A stretch of DNA of 50,601 bases, taken from the NCBI GenBank assembly GCA_937920635.1, contig CAKZUE010000043.1:1-50601 (forward strand), read 5' to 3'. Below are positions 15,103 through 24,078 of this stretch, piece by piece. This DNA is from an uncultured Bryobacteraceae bacterium (GTDB lineage Bacteria; Acidobacteriota; Terriglobia; Bryobacterales; Bryobacteraceae). Below the pieces are notes generated by a model. That model had not been told where the DNA came from, did no database searches, and saw nothing but the letters and a program-made list of their open reading frames with translations. Both the position numbers and the translations under genes were made by a program. Position 1 is the first letter of the stretch, and each line of letters opens with the position of its first letter.

Positions 15103-17535
15103 TCAGAAGCCGTTGATCGTGATCACGTACTCGGCGCCGCCCGCGCGGATGCGGAACCGGTTGGCGCCCGGCGAGAAACTCAGCCGCACGGTGACCCCGA
15201 ACAGCCCGGGCGAATACTCGTCATAGTCCGAGACGCTCAGGACTCGGCCGCCCTCCAGTTCCTCCACCGTCACGTCCGCGCCGCGCACCGGCACGCCGCT
15301 GGAATCCACCACCTTGAACAGCACCGCGTCGCGCAGCGTGGAGCCCCGCCGCGCCGATGTCGACTGATCATAAATCGTGAAACCCTGCGGCTCTCCCCGC
15401 GTCACCGCCATCCAGTAGGGAATGCGCAGCGTCTTTCCGCCCGCGGCGCCCTCGAGCACCACAAAGCCCTCCAGCGTCCCCGTCTCCTGCATGCTTTCCG
15501 GCCACGCCACGCGAATCTCCGCTTCCCCTCCGGGCGCCAGTTCCACCTGATCCACCGACACGGCAGGCGCCACCGGACCGCGCCGCGGCTCCACCCGCAC
15601 GAAATACGTCTCCGGCCCGTCGCTGATCTGCTTCACCGAAAACGTGACCGGCTCCACAGCTTCACCCGGCGCAGCCGCGCCAAAGTTCAGCACCGCCCCT
15701 GAAGAAACCAGATCCGTGCGCACCGCCTGCTCCACGTCCAGCAGCCCAGCGCCGCTCTTTTGCATCCACGCCGAGGCCTCGTCCGCAACCGCCGACGCCG
15801 TGTTCACCAGCGCCGACCGCACGCCCGTGGCGTCCAGTCCGGGACGCGCGGCCTTCACCACCGCCGCCGCCCCCGCTGCCAGCGGCGCCGAAAAACTGGT
15901 TCCGTCCACCAGCGTGTACCGGTCCCCGGACCACATCTCGCCAAAGGGATCCAGCGACTGCGTGGCCACCCACATATCCGTCCCCGTGGCGGTCAGTTCG
16001 GGCTTGACGGCCAGATCCACGCTTGGCCCGCGGGCGGAAAAGCCGGCCAGCCGCCCCGCCTTCTGCGGTACGCGGCCGTAGCTGAAGTCCATCGACGCCA
16101 GCAGCGTCTCGCCCCCGGCGAGCCATTCCCGCACCGCCTGCCCGCTTTCATACGAGATCATCATCGCCGGCAGGTCCGCTCCGCCCACCGCCATCGCAAT
16201 CGGGTCCGGCGATTCCTCGCGCGCCTGCACCAGAGCCCCGGCCGCGCCCGCCTTTTTCGCGTGGGTCAGCTTCACCTGGAAGGTGCACTCGCCCCGCAGG
16301 ATCAGCGCGATCCGGCCCGAAAGGCTCCCCTCCGGCAGCTCGCCGCACGCCAGTCCGCTTTCATCCAGCGTGGCCACATCGGCCAATTCGCCGGCGACTG
16401 CGCTTTCCGGCGCAGGTCCGTTGCCCGGCAGCGCCAGCACGGCGTCGTGGCCTTCGAAAGCCACGCTCGAGCCAAACGTCCGGCTGTTGGTGGACGCGCC
16501 CACGGTCAGCGCCGATGGCGCCGTCGCCGGAGAAGCGATGGTGTCCCAGTCCGGTCCGCTGTTGCCCGCCGAGACTACCACGATCACGCCCGCAGCGGCG
16601 GCGTTCTCCACCGCCTGCACCAGCGGGTCGTCCTCGATCCGCGAAGGCAGGTCCGAACCCAGGCTCAGATTCAGGATGTCCATGCCATCGGCAACGGCAT
16701 CGTCAATCGCCTTCAGCAGCGCCGCATCCGTGGTCGAACCGTTGAAGCCCGGCGTGCCGAAAACCTTGTAATTGCCGATCCACGCCCGCGGCGCCACGCC
16801 GCTCACCCAGCCCATCGGCCCCTCGTGCGGCACACCCGCCGCGATCATCGCCGCCGCAGTGCCGTGCCCCACACGGTCTTTGGCCGAGCGGTCCGGATCG
16901 AAGTTGCGCAGATAATTCACGTAGCTGCGCGCCACAATAATCTTGCCCGAAACGCCCGATTCATCCACCGTGCCGTCAGAGGGCGGAAAGCCCTCGGGCG
17001 GCTTCATGTCCTCAGCCTGAAATGCAGGGTGAGACGCATCGACGCCGCTGTCGATGATGGCGATCTTCACGCCCTCGCCCGCGCGGTTCTCCCCGCCGGC
17101 CAGTTCCCAAGCTTCACGGACTTTGTGCAGGGGCAGCGCGGCGTCCATGGTCATGCGGTACTCGCGAACGGCCCGCACCCGCTTCACGCCAGGCACCGAA
17201 GTCAGCTTGCCCGCCTGATCGTCGTCGATCTCCACGATCAACGCGTTCGCCGCCAGCCGGACGCTGCCCAGCACCCGGGCGCCGCGCTCCTCCGCGCGCA
17301 GCCGGCCCGTCTCCTGCTCCCTGCCGATGGCCGCGGCGTGCTTCGACCAGCCGCGCCCGGCTCTGTCGGCGCGCCCGGCGCGCGCCTGCCGCGTCTCGTC
17401 CACCGCGCGCCGCAGAGCGGGCGGTCCTTCCAGTTCGACAATGTAGAGGCCCGGCGCCGCCAGCGCCCCAGCCGTCACCGCCAGCAGAAGTGAGAAGAGG
17501 ATTGCCACTCTTGTGGAGAGTTTGCGCCAATGCAT
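15103..17535 (-). CDS. Secreted subtilisin-family (S8) serine protease with PA insertion
   Basis: The 810-residue protease has a signal peptide, an I9-like propeptide region, and the S8 triad Asp162 (AIIDSG), His224 (VGHGT) and Ser547 (GTSFSAP). A protease-associated domain is inserted between His and Ser (LRGECTFQVKLTHAKKAGAAG). A C-terminal Fn3-like and beta-sandwich tail ends in VITINGF. The ATG at 17535 is preferred over a TTG five codons upstream because GGAG lies 9 bases before it. The gene is divergent from the histidine kinase at 17693 (157-base shared promoter region). It is a paralogue of the subtilase at 20340, with the same domain order. Expected to act outside the cytoplasm. Confidence 0.93.
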   Translation of the reverse strand: MHWRKLSTRVAILFSLLLAVTAGALAAPGLYIVELEGPPALRRAVDETRQARAGRADRAGRGWSKHAAAIGREQETGRLRAEERGARVLGSVRLAANALIVEIDDDQAGKLTSVPGVKRVRAVREYRMTMDAALPLHKVREAWELAGGENRAGEGVKIAIIDSGVDASHPAFQAEDMKPPEGFPPSDGTVDESGVSGKIIVARSYVNYLRNFDPDRSAKDRVGHGTAAAMIAAGVPHEGPMGWVSGVAPRAWIGNYKVFGTPGFNGSTTDAALLKAIDDAVADGMDILNLSLGSDLPSRIEDDPLVQAVENAAAAGVIVVVSAGNSGPDWDTIASPATAPSALTVGASTNSRTFGSSVAFEGHDAVLALPGNGPAPESAVAGELADVATLDESGLACGELPEGSLSGRIALILRGECTFQVKLTHAKKAGAAGALVQAREESPDPIAMAVGGADLPAMMISYESGQAVREWLAGGETLLASMDFSYGRVPQKAGRLAGFSARGPSVDLAVKPELTATGTDMWVATQSLDPFGEMWSGDRYTLVDGTSFSAPLAAGAAAVVKAARPGLDATGVRSALVNTASAVADEASAWMQKSGAGLLDVEQAVRTDLVSSGAVLNFGAAAPGEAVEPVTFSVKQISDGPETYFVRVEPRRGPVAPAVSVDQVELAPGGEAEIRVAWPESMQETGTLEGFVVLEGAAGGKTLRIPYWMAVTRGEPQGFTIYDQSTSARRGSTLRDAVLFKVVDSSGVPVRGADVTVEELEGGRVLSVSDYDEYSPGLFGVTVRLSFSPGANRFRIRAGGAEYVITINGF

Positions 17536-17692
17536 GGACCGGATCTCCAATCGTCCGACAATAGCGCAGATTCTCCCGCCGCCGGCCCGGTTTCATTCGA
17601 GGCCGGGGATTTTGGGATTTAACACTTCTTCACAGCCGCGGTCATTGCTCGCGCCGGCTTGGTTGCGTCTACAGTTTCGGGTAGCTTAATCA

Positions 17693-19450
17693 GTGGTGAA
17701 GAGTGCGCCCGTTTGGCAACGGTTGTCCTGGACGCTGCCGGTCCTGCTGATCGTGCTCTGCGCGAGTCTCGGCGTGCTGCAATACCGCTGGATCGACGAA
17801 GCCTCCCGCGCCGAGCGCGACCGCCTGCGCGCTGGCCTTCAGGATTCGATCACCCGGCTGGCCATCGCCGTCAATGCCGACATCACCGCGGCGGTTTCGG
17901 CTTTCTTTCCCTCGGGCCGGCCGCCGGAGGACGCCCTTCACCCGGAGCAGCTCCGCGAGATGTATGCGCAATGGCGTGAGGCCACGCACCACGATGAGCT
18001 GTTCGCTGCCGTCGGCCTTGTGACGGTCAATGGAAGGAGCCTGGAGCTGTCATTGCTGGATCCTGCCAGCGGCGAAGTGCGCGCCTCCGGGTGGCCGCCC
18101 CACTGGAGTGGAATTCGTGCAAGAACCGAGTTCCGGCTGGCGCAATGGCTCGGCCTCCCTCCGGACCGTGATGGCAAAGAATTCCGCCCGGGACCGCCGC
18201 CGCCGGAAGAAGCGATGGTGTTCGAACTGGCGCGCTTTGGCCGGGGTTCCGCCGAACCGCGCCGCAACGCCGCCTGGCTCGTCTTCGAGCTGAATGAGCG
18301 GTATGTCCGCGAATCCCTCATTCCGGAACACCTGCGCCGCTACCTCGGCCAGTCGCTGCCGGACTATATGGTCGAAATCTCCAACCGCGCGGACCCGTCC
18401 CGGATCTTTTACCGCAGTGACCCGCAGGCGCTGGGCGGCAAGCCGGACGCTGAGACGGCGCTGCTGGAGATCCAGTACGACCGCCTGTTCCGCCGCATGA
18501 GCCCTCCCGGCTTGCGGGAACCGCCCCGGGCGCGCAACGCTGGCGCCGAGTTCGGGCGGCTCCAGCTTCGCGTCCGCCACCGCGCCGGCTCGCTCGACGC
18601 CGTGGTCGAGCGCACCCGGCTGCGCAACCTGGCCGTCACGTTCTCCATTCTGCTGTTGATGGGCGCGGCGCTGGCGGCCATTCTCATCTCCACGCGGCGC
18701 GCGCAGCGCCTGGCCAGCCTCCAGATGGACTTCGTCACCGGCGTCTCGCACGAACTGCGCACGCCGCTCACCGTGATCCGCACCGCCGCCTACAACCTGC
18801 GCGGCAAACTGGCCGCCAACCCGGCACTGGTCGAGAAGTACGGCGCCCTGATCCAGAAAGAAAGCGAGCGGCTCACCGAGATCGTCGAACAGGTTCTCGA
18901 GTTCGCCCGCTCGCGGTCGGCTTCTCACAGGCTCCAGACTGAGCCCGTGGCTGTCCATGAGGCCGCCGGGCAGGCTCTGGCCGCCTGCCAGCCGCTGATC
19001 GAGGCCTCCGGCGTGCAGGTGGAAACGGATATTCCGCCGGATCTGCCTCCGGTGCTGGCCGAGCCGCGCACGCTGGCCCACTGCCTGCAAAACCTGCTCT
19101 CGAACGCCGTCAAATACGGCGGCGAGGGAGGCTGGGCCGGGCTCTCGGCGGCGGTGGAGGGAGAGTTTGTCGAAATCTGCGTGGCTGACCGCGGGCCCGG
19201 CATCCCGCCGGATGAATTGCCTCACGTGTTCGAAGCTTTCTTCCGCGGGCGCCGCGCCATCGACGATCAGGTGCACGGCGCCGGGCTCGGCCTCGCGCTC
19301 GTCAAGAGCGCCGTCGAGGCCTTCGGCGGAGAAGTGGAAGCACGCAGCCGCCCGGGCCGCGGGGCGGCGTTCCTCCTCCGGCTCCGCGCAGCCGCCGCTC
19401 CAGCCGCCGAGCCCGCGCAGCCGGCTCCCGCCGGAGGGAAGCCCGCATGA
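17693..19450 (+). CDS. Sensor histidine kinase
   Basis: The 585-residue membrane kinase has an N-terminal transmembrane helix (about 13-30), a periplasmic sensor region of roughly 280 residues with no family I recognise, a second helix (about 305-325), a HisKA domain with phospho-acceptor His353 (VSHELRTPL), and a HATPase_c domain (NLLSNAVKYG, DRGPGIP, GAGLGLAL). It starts at GTG 17693. Its stop overlaps the response regulator start as ATGA. It sits between two subtilase genes, so it may sense peptides or cell-envelope state; that is inference from position only. Confidence 0.93.
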   Translation: MVKSAPVWQRLSWTLPVLLIVLCASLGVLQYRWIDEASRAERDRLRAGLQDSITRLAIAVNADITAAVSAFFPSGRPPEDALHPEQLREMYAQWREATHHDELFAAVGLVTVNGRSLELSLLDPASGEVRASGWPPHWSGIRARTEFRLAQWLGLPPDRDGKEFRPGPPPPEEAMVFELARFGRGSAEPRRNAAWLVFELNERYVRESLIPEHLRRYLGQSLPDYMVEISNRADPSRIFYRSDPQALGGKPDAETALLEIQYDRLFRRMSPPGLREPPRARNAGAEFGRLQLRVRHRAGSLDAVVERTRLRNLAVTFSILLLMGAALAAILISTRRAQRLASLQMDFVTGVSHELRTPLTVIRTAAYNLRGKLAANPALVEKYGALIQKESERLTEIVEQVLEFARSRSASHRLQTEPVAVHEAAGQALAACQPLIEASGVQVETDIPPDLPPVLAEPRTLAHCLQNLLSNAVKYGGEGGWAGLSAAVEGEFVEICVADRGPGIPPDELPHVFEAFFRGRRAIDDQVHGAGLGLALVKSAVEAFGGEVEARSRPGRGAAFLLRLRAAAAPAAEPAQPAPAGGKPA

Positions 19451-20133
19451 GCGCGCGCATCCTGATCGTGGAGGACGAGCCGGGTCTCGCCCTCACGCTG
19501 ACGGACCTGCTTGCCGCCGAAGGTCATGAGGTCGAGTCCGCCCGGGATGGCGTGAGCGGGTTGCGGAAAGCGATCGAGGGGCGGTTCGACCTGATCCTGC
19601 TCGACGTCATGCTGCCCGGCAAGAACGGTTTTGAGGTCTGCCGTGAACTGCGCCGGCAGGGGCGCGACACCGCCGTGCTGATGCTGACGGCTCGCGGGCA
19701 GGTGGCCGACCGCGTCGTCGGGCTCAAGCTCGGCGCCGACGACTACTTGGCCAAGCCTTTTGATCCAGCCGAGCTGACCGCCCGTATCGAGGCGCTGCTG
19801 CGCCGCACCGGCCGCAACATCTACGGACCTTTGTCGCGCTTCGAGTTCGGCGACGTTGTGGCGGATTTCGATCATTCCCACGTGACCAAGGCCGGCAAGC
19901 CGGTGCCGCTCGCAGGAAAGGAACTCCAGCTTCTGCGCTATCTCGTCGAGCACCGCGGTCAGACCATCCCGCGCGAGCAGTTGCTGGAAGCCGTCTGGGA
20001 GTATTCCGCCGGTGTGACGTCGCGCACCGTCGATGTCCACATCGCCTGGCTGCGCCAGAAACTCGAGGATACGCCACAATCGCCGCGCTGGATCCACACC
20101 GTGCGTGGCGTCGGCTACCGGTTTGTCCCTTAG
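19447..20133 (+). CDS. OmpR/PhoB-type response regulator
   Basis: The 228-residue regulator has a receiver domain with acidic residues at 10-11 (VEDE), phosphorylation site Asp53 (LLDVMLPG), conserved Thr (LTARG) and Lys (LAKPFD). A winged-helix DNA-binding domain covers about 130-228 (RTVDVHIAWLRQKLE, VRGVGYRF). It is the cognate partner of the kinase that overlaps it. The 206 bases downstream to the second subtilase hold no gene and could contain that gene's promoter and the regulator's binding site. Confidence 0.96.
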   Translation: MSARILIVEDEPGLALTLTDLLAAEGHEVESARDGVSGLRKAIEGRFDLILLDVMLPGKNGFEVCRELRRQGRDTAVLMLTARGQVADRVVGLKLGADDYLAKPFDPAELTARIEALLRRTGRNIYGPLSRFEFGDVVADFDHSHVTKAGKPVPLAGKELQLLRYLVEHRGQTIPREQLLEAVWEYSAGVTSRTVDVHIAWLRQKLEDTPQSPRWIHTVRGVGYRFVP

Positions 20134-20339
20134 AATCCGTCAGCCCGGGGTGTCCTGAAGGCTGGCTCTCGAAAATCTTCGCCACCCTCGGCTCTTTCTG
20201 ACTTCGGATTTCAGGCGAAACCGGGGATTCCCTCATCCCATCCTGTGGGGATATGCTGGAGGCGAGGTCTTCTGCCGATGGATTCGGGTGGAAGATGCCT
20301 GCTGGCAGAGAGCGGGGAAATTCCAGCCGGGATGGATGA

Positions 20340-22877
20340 ATGATGCCTCTTCGAAGATGCTTCCTCTGGGTTGTGGCGGTGCTGCTGCTGCCCGTCTTCG
20401 GGCAGGAGACCGTGCCGGGGCGCTTCATTGTGGAGTTCGCCGGCGCGCCGGCGATCCGCCATGCGCAGCCCGAGCGGCGCCGCGCCGAGATCCGCCAGCA
20501 GCAGCGGAACGTGGAAGGGTTGCTGCGGGCGCGGGGCGCTCGGGTGCGGGCGAGGCTCGACACGGTTTTGAATGCGGCGGTCGTCGAAGCCCCGGATGCG
20601 GCGCCGCTGCGCCGGCTGCCGGGCGTGCGCCGCGTGACGCCGGTCCGCGTCTATGAGCTGTTCCTCAACCGGGCTCTCGTCAACCACAGGGCGGCTGAAG
20701 CCTGGGATCTCAGCGGCGGAGTGGAGCAGGCGGGCAAAGGGGCGAAGATCGCCATCCTCGACACCGGCATTGATCCCCGGCATCCGGGCTTCCAGCCGCC
20801 GGAAGGCTGGGCGATGCCGGAGGGCTATCCGCCCGAGGGTCTCAGCGAGGAGAACCGCGCGCTCACCAACGCCAAGATCATCGTCGCGCGCAGCTATGAC
20901 GGGCAATCGGCGCGGGACACCGACGGCCATGGAACGGCTGTGGCCATGGTGGCGGCCGGCGTCCGCCACGAGAGCCCGCGGGGCGTGATCTCCGGCATGG
21001 CGCCCGCCGCGTGGCTCGGCGTCTACCGCGTCAGCAACCCCGGGGACGGGCTCATCTACAGCGATGTCGTGTTAAAAGCCCTCGATGACGCCGTCAAGGA
21101 CGGCATGGACGTCGTGAACATGAGCTTCGGCTCGGTCGGGGCTCTCCCCTCTGATGACGACCCGCTGGCGGAGGCGGTGGGCAATGCCATCGCCGCGGGC
21201 ATCGTGGTGGTGAACGCCGCGGGCAATACCTCGGGGCCGATGACCGTGGATGACACGGCGTCAGCGGAAAAGGTGATCGCGGCTGGTTCAAACGATCCGG
21301 CGCCCGAAACGCAAGTCATACCCTCGGTCGGATCGCCCGCGCCCGCGCAGGCCTCCAGCAACGTCGTCTCGCATGAGCCTGTGATGGCGCCTCTGGTCGA
21401 TGCGGCCTGGTTCGGCGACCGCTACGGGTGCAAGCCGTATGCCGAGGGGGCCCTCAATAACAAGATTCCCCTGATTGAGCGGGGCGTGTGCTTCTTTCAC
21501 GAGAAGCTCGCTTTTGCTGCCGCCGCGGGCGCTCCGGCGGCGATTGTGTTCAACACCGCCAATCCCTCCAGCGGCACGCCGGAAGATCTCGTCATCATGA
21601 ACGTGGATGACAACCCGACCATCCCTGGCATGTTCATCCGCAACAGCGACGGCACGCGTTTGCGGACCTACCTCACCCTCTGGGACGACCTCCAGGTGAC
21701 CCTCCGGTTTCCATCGCAGGACGCGCTTCCCGATCGCATTTCCTCGTTTTCCAGCCGCGGTCCGTCGGTCGATCTGCGCATCAAGCCGGACCTGCTGGCA
21801 ACGGGGTCACGCGTTTACACCGCCGCAGTGATCGACAACTCCTGGGCGTGCGACATCTGCGACCCTTCCGGCTATACGTCCATATCCGGGACCAGCTTCT
21901 CCGCGCCGCTGGTGGCGGGCGCGGCAGCGGTGCTGAAGGCCGCAAGGCCTGATCTGGGCGTTGATGCCTACCGTTCGCTCTTGATCAACGCCGCTCATCC
22001 TTTCCGCTTCTCCTCGGGTGACGAGGCGCCGGTGAACTCCGCCGGCGCGGGCCTTCTGGATGTGGCGCAGGCGATGAAGTCCATGGTCGCCGCCGATCCG
22101 GTCTCGATCAGCTTCGGCGCAGGCGGTGGCACGCTGGAATCCGAGCGCGCGCTGAAGCTGATGAATCTGTCCGGCAAGCCGCTCATGCTTGCCCTGGAGA
22201 TCGCCTCCGTCAACGAGTCCAGGCCGCAGGTGGAGCCGGCGGAGCTGACGATCGAGCCGCAGGAGTCCGCCACCGTGAAAGTGCGATTCGCTGCCTCGGA
22301 TCTGGCGCCCGGCGTCTATCAGGGATTCGTGGTGATCAAACCCACGGAAAAGAAGCCTGAGTCCGAGGGGAGCGAACAGGCAGGCGAGCCGGGCTCAGGC
22401 AAGCCTGCGGACGGCAGAACAGCGATCCAGACCGCGCCCGGAAAGAGCGCGGAAGCAACCACTGAGGGAGAAGGCGAGGGAGACGGCGACGGTGACGCCG
22501 GGCCGGATGCCCAGCTCGATCCTCAGCCAGCGGCGCTGCCGCCGCAGATCCGCGTGCCTTATTGGCACGGGGTTCGCGGAACAGGACCCGATTCGATGAT
22601 CGTCGTGCGGAAGAATCCCAGCAACCCCCGCCCCAACCGCGTGGTCACGGTATACATCAGAATCCATGACCTTGCAGGCTTGCCGATGACGGAGCCTGTC
22701 CCCCGCGTCTATCCAGTCTGGGGCGGCGGCAGCGTACGGTCCGTGGAACTGGCCGGCGGGATCTATCCGGGATGCTGGCGCGTCGAGGTGGTCACCGGTC
22801 CCATCTCCGGCGCCAATACCTACCAGGTGGAATTTGCCGGACGCGAGTTCACATTCCAGATCTCGACTTCCAACTGA
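20340..22877 (+). CDS. Secreted subtilisin-family (S8) serine protease with acidic linker
   Basis: The 845-residue protein has a signal peptide (RRCFLWVVAVLLLPVFGQ), a propeptide-like region, and triad Asp141 (AILDTG), His197 (DGHGT) and Ser519 (GTSFSAP), with oxyanion-hole Asn in AAGNTSGP. A PA domain lies between His and Ser (ERGVCFFHEKLAFAAAAGAPA). A low-complexity stretch rich in Glu, Gly and Asp at about residues 670-725 separates a Fn3-like region from the C-terminal sandwich. The paralogue at 15103 lacks this linker. It follows the two-component pair on the same strand and is a likely regulon member. Confidence 0.93.
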   Translation: MMPLRRCFLWVVAVLLLPVFGQETVPGRFIVEFAGAPAIRHAQPERRRAEIRQQQRNVEGLLRARGARVRARLDTVLNAAVVEAPDAAPLRRLPGVRRVTPVRVYELFLNRALVNHRAAEAWDLSGGVEQAGKGAKIAILDTGIDPRHPGFQPPEGWAMPEGYPPEGLSEENRALTNAKIIVARSYDGQSARDTDGHGTAVAMVAAGVRHESPRGVISGMAPAAWLGVYRVSNPGDGLIYSDVVLKALDDAVKDGMDVVNMSFGSVGALPSDDDPLAEAVGNAIAAGIVVVNAAGNTSGPMTVDDTASAEKVIAAGSNDPAPETQVIPSVGSPAPAQASSNVVSHEPVMAPLVDAAWFGDRYGCKPYAEGALNNKIPLIERGVCFFHEKLAFAAAAGAPAAIVFNTANPSSGTPEDLVIMNVDDNPTIPGMFIRNSDGTRLRTYLTLWDDLQVTLRFPSQDALPDRISSFSSRGPSVDLRIKPDLLATGSRVYTAAVIDNSWACDICDPSGYTSISGTSFSAPLVAGAAAVLKAARPDLGVDAYRSLLINAAHPFRFSSGDEAPVNSAGAGLLDVAQAMKSMVAADPVSISFGAGGGTLESERALKLMNLSGKPLMLALEIASVNESRPQVEPAELTIEPQESATVKVRFAASDLAPGVYQGFVVIKPTEKKPESEGSEQAGEPGSGKPADGRTAIQTAPGKSAEATTEGEGEGDGDGDAGPDAQLDPQPAALPPQIRVPYWHGVRGTGPDSMIVVRKNPSNPRPNRVVTVYIRIHDLAGLPMTEPVPRVYPVWGGGSVRSVELAGGIYPGCWRVEVVTGPISGANTYQVEFAGREFTFQISTSN

Positions 22878-22968
22878 GGCCCGCCCGGGACTGCGCTGCG
22901 GAGCTGCAGCGGCGGCGGGAGGAATCTCCGCGCCGCGCCGCTTCTGTTGTGCTACGCTTGGCTGAAGT

Positions 22969-23433
22969 ATGGCCAACCGCAGCGTCAACAAGGTCATCCT
23001 CATCGGGCATCTTGGCCGCGACGCCGAGACCCGCTACACGCCGTCCGGCGTGCCCGTGACCCGCTTCACCCTCGCTACCAACCGGCGCGTGAAGGATGCT
23101 TCCACCGGCGAGTGGAAGGACGAGACCGACTGGCACAACATCACCGTATGGCGTCAGGAGAACCTCGCGCAGTACCTCACCAAGGGCAAGCAGGTATACG
23201 TCGAAGGACGGCTCCAGACCCGCAGCTATGACGACCGCGAATCGGGCCAGAAACGCTACATCACCGAAGTCGTAGCCGAAGAAGTTTTCCTTCTCGGCTC
23301 GCGCGGCGACGCAGGCGGCGAAGCCTATGAGGGCGGTTCCCGCGCAACAGGCGCGCCCAAGCCGCGTCCGGAACCCGCCGCCGAAGAGCCGGATCTTTCC
23401 GGCCCCATCACGGACGACGACCTGCCCTTCTGA
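22969..23433 (+). CDS. ssb: Single-stranded DNA-binding protein
   Basis: The 154-residue protein has an OB-fold domain (MANRSVNKVILIGHLGRDAETRY, residues 1-110 overall) with the usual WHNITVW and YVEGRLQTR segments. A disordered Pro/Glu/Gly linker follows, then the acidic tip DDDLPF, which recruits replication and repair partners. The length is standard for a homotetrameric SSB. It appears monocistronic, with a hairpin starting 12 bases after the stop codon. Confidence 0.97.
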   Translation: MANRSVNKVILIGHLGRDAETRYTPSGVPVTRFTLATNRRVKDASTGEWKDETDWHNITVWRQENLAQYLTKGKQVYVEGRLQTRSYDDRESGQKRYITEVVAEEVFLLGSRGDAGGEAYEGGSRATGAPKPRPEPAAEEPDLSGPITDDDLPF

Positions 23434-23444
23434 TTCCACAAACA

Positions 23445-23476
23445 GAAAAGGGGACAGGAACACAATTCCCCTTTTC
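23445..23476. terminator. Hairpin downstream of ssb, possible terminator
   Basis: The arms GAAAAGGGGA (23445-23454) and TCCCCTTTTC (23467-23476) pair perfectly around a 12-base loop, 12 bases after the ssb stop codon. The lower stem is A/T-rich on both strands, so it could terminate transcription in either direction. There is no pure T run after it, however, and it overlaps the first GGGGACAG repeat, so it may belong to a dispersed repeat instead. Confidence 0.45.
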
Positions 23477-23535
23477 CCCGGCCCCCGGACAAAGCGGGGA
23501 CAGCGGCCAGAAAAAACGGAAAAAACGGGGGACAG
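23450..23535 (+). repeat. Three spaced GGGGACAG repeats
   Basis: The octamer GGGGACAG occurs at 23450-23457, 23496-23503 and 23528-23535, with flanking A-rich tracts and CCCC/GGGG complementary segments. Similar GGGGACAGG-type motifs are known to me as dispersed intergenic elements in several bacterial genomes, sometimes near REP-associated Y1 transposases. No such transposase is present here, so this would be a non-autonomous copy. Confidence 0.5.
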
Positions 23536-24078
23536 GCCCGCCTGGCACCACTTTTTCAGGGCCCCCATCGGGACTTCCCGCCCTCGCAGCCTGCGGACGC
23601 TTCGCCCGCATCACGGAACGCGAGCACCCCGCTGCTTTGGCGGTTCCATGGGCGGTTCTGTGCCGCGCGCAAACCCGGCGCCAGAACACTTCTCTGCCGC
23701 CAACCCGGGGCGCGCAGCGCAACTTGAGCCGCGACGGAAAGGCGTGGCCCCAGGGCTTGTCCCCGGCGAAACAACGGAGACTGCCCCTCCGGGCGCCCGT
23801 CTCTGTGTCCTTTTTGACCCTGCCCTCCCCGGAAGCCATCAGCGGGCTCCATTCAGCGCCTGATTCTCGTGGCAGCCTCCGCAATCCGGCACCCCAATCC
23901 TGGAGAAGCGGACTGGGCTGGTTCTTCATGGACGGTGAGCCGAAGAAGCTCTCGTGCGCTCTGTCACGGCTCTTTGACGCTTTGTTAATCCCTTAGATAC
24001 GTACAGCCCGTAGGCTGATCAGGCGAGGTTCCGCAGCCGCGGATCCGCTCGCGCACCACATCACACGGGAGGAATTCC

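Larger units (their letters stand above)
23434..24078. other. 645-base gene-free region between ssb and the TonB-like receptor
   Basis: Apart from the hairpin and repeats at its left end, this region shows no credible gene: open frames on both strands have odd composition, no recognisable motifs and no good ribosome-binding sites. Near the right end TTGACG (23974-23979) with TAGATA 14 bases further on is a poor but possible promoter for the receptor. The 80 bases before 24079 are more A/T-rich than the rest, as expected for an upstream control region. Confidence 0.5.

Noticed and set aside
23408-23929. 173-codon minus-strand frame between ssb and the receptor
   Set aside because: No recognisable domain, no Shine-Dalgarno and composition unlike neighbouring genes; it also runs over the repeat cluster and into ssb.
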